Shown here one piece after another: positions 63,991 through 64,000 of a stretch of DNA of 64,000 nt (position 1 is its first letter; the number at the start of each line of letters is the position of its first letter). Below the pieces are notes generated by a model. The model was given only the letters and a program-made list of their open reading frames with translations, did no database searches and was not told where the DNA came from. Source of the stretch: Wuchereria bancrofti (Eukaryota > Nematoda > Chromadorea > Rhabditida > Onchocercidae); contig SSBO01000011.1 of assembly GCA_005281725.1 (NCBI GenBank), forward strand, positions 343,221-407,220, given 5' to 3'. The translations under genes and the position numbers were made by a program.

Positions 63991-64000
63991 AGAAATAATT

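Larger units (their letters stand above)
61310..64000. other. Intergenic region to window end
   Basis: No supported gene. It holds pyrimidine-rich sequence at 61960-62100 (repeated TTTTCCTCTTT), the 24-bp minisatellite, a TTTATTTA tract at 62810-62900 and ACGTAA motifs at the very end. Open frames through 62129-62938 exist only because of the minisatellite. Confidence 0.5.

Noticed and set aside
1..64000. CRISPR arrays, bacterial operons, tRNA, rRNA and spliced-leader RNA genes
   Set aside because: I looked for regular repeat-spacer structure, tRNA-type boxes and known small-RNA cores and found none. The repeats present are contiguous minisatellites without unique spacers, and the genes are intron-rich eukaryotic ones.

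Overview
The window is nuclear DNA from a very AT-rich eukaryote, most probably a nematode. Genes are split into many short exons with GT...AG introns whose acceptors have the worm-like TTTCAG/TTTTAG form. The gene families also fit: a multi-Kazal secreted protein, a cystatin-cathepsin F protease closely matching the nematode type, a short Ly6-like protein, and MMS19. The species cannot be named from the sequence alone. Roughly 80% of the window is non-coding, made of poly-A/T tracts, microsatellites and minisatellites. Seven N positions or runs mark assembly joins, and several are flanked by long identical direct repeats.

Layout, left to right. (1) 164-3436 (+): 3' part of a multi-Kazal protease-inhibitor-like gene that begins before the window. 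(2) 3437-9919: gene-free, with an 0.8-kb pyrimidine-only minisatellite. (3) 9920-18538 (+): complete 10-exon cathepsin F-like cysteine protease with an N-terminal cystatin domain, 518 aa. (4) 20555-25710 (+): 7-exon gene of unknown function, perhaps a divergent MATH/BTB-type protein, with an apparent one-base frame problem at the end of exon 2. (5) 28060-31576 (+): 6-exon orphan gene, 239 aa. (6) 34192-35637 (-): 4-exon coiled-coil protein, 201 aa, with an Asn/Asp-rich tail. (7) 39341-42265 (+): Ly6/uPAR-like small secreted, probably GPI-anchored protein, 134 aa; its introns hold large tandem arrays. (8) 45353-53465 (+): complete 24-exon MMS19 orthologue, 991 aa, of the cytosolic iron-sulfur assembly targeting complex. 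(9) 53466-64000: almost gene-free, except for a GC-richer patch with a possible 43-aa one-pass membrane smORF (61178-61309, -) and a 24-bp minisatellite.

I see no operon or obvious shared pathway among the neighbours. What stands out is the non-coding structure. In the cathepsin gene an exact 107-bp tandem array repeats the last intron's acceptor and the start of the last exon, giving four decoys with in-frame stops. A 63-bp array in the Ly6-like gene carries twenty TGCATGC motifs, the RBFOX-type intronic element. A 48-bp array upstream of MMS19 carries close to thirty TGACGT bZIP half-sites, followed by two perfect C/EBP palindromes. A 30-bp array in cathepsin intron 1 carries seven TTATCA (GATA-factor) sites. 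Exon models were built by hand from phase and splice-site consistency; all lengths and phases close except where stated.
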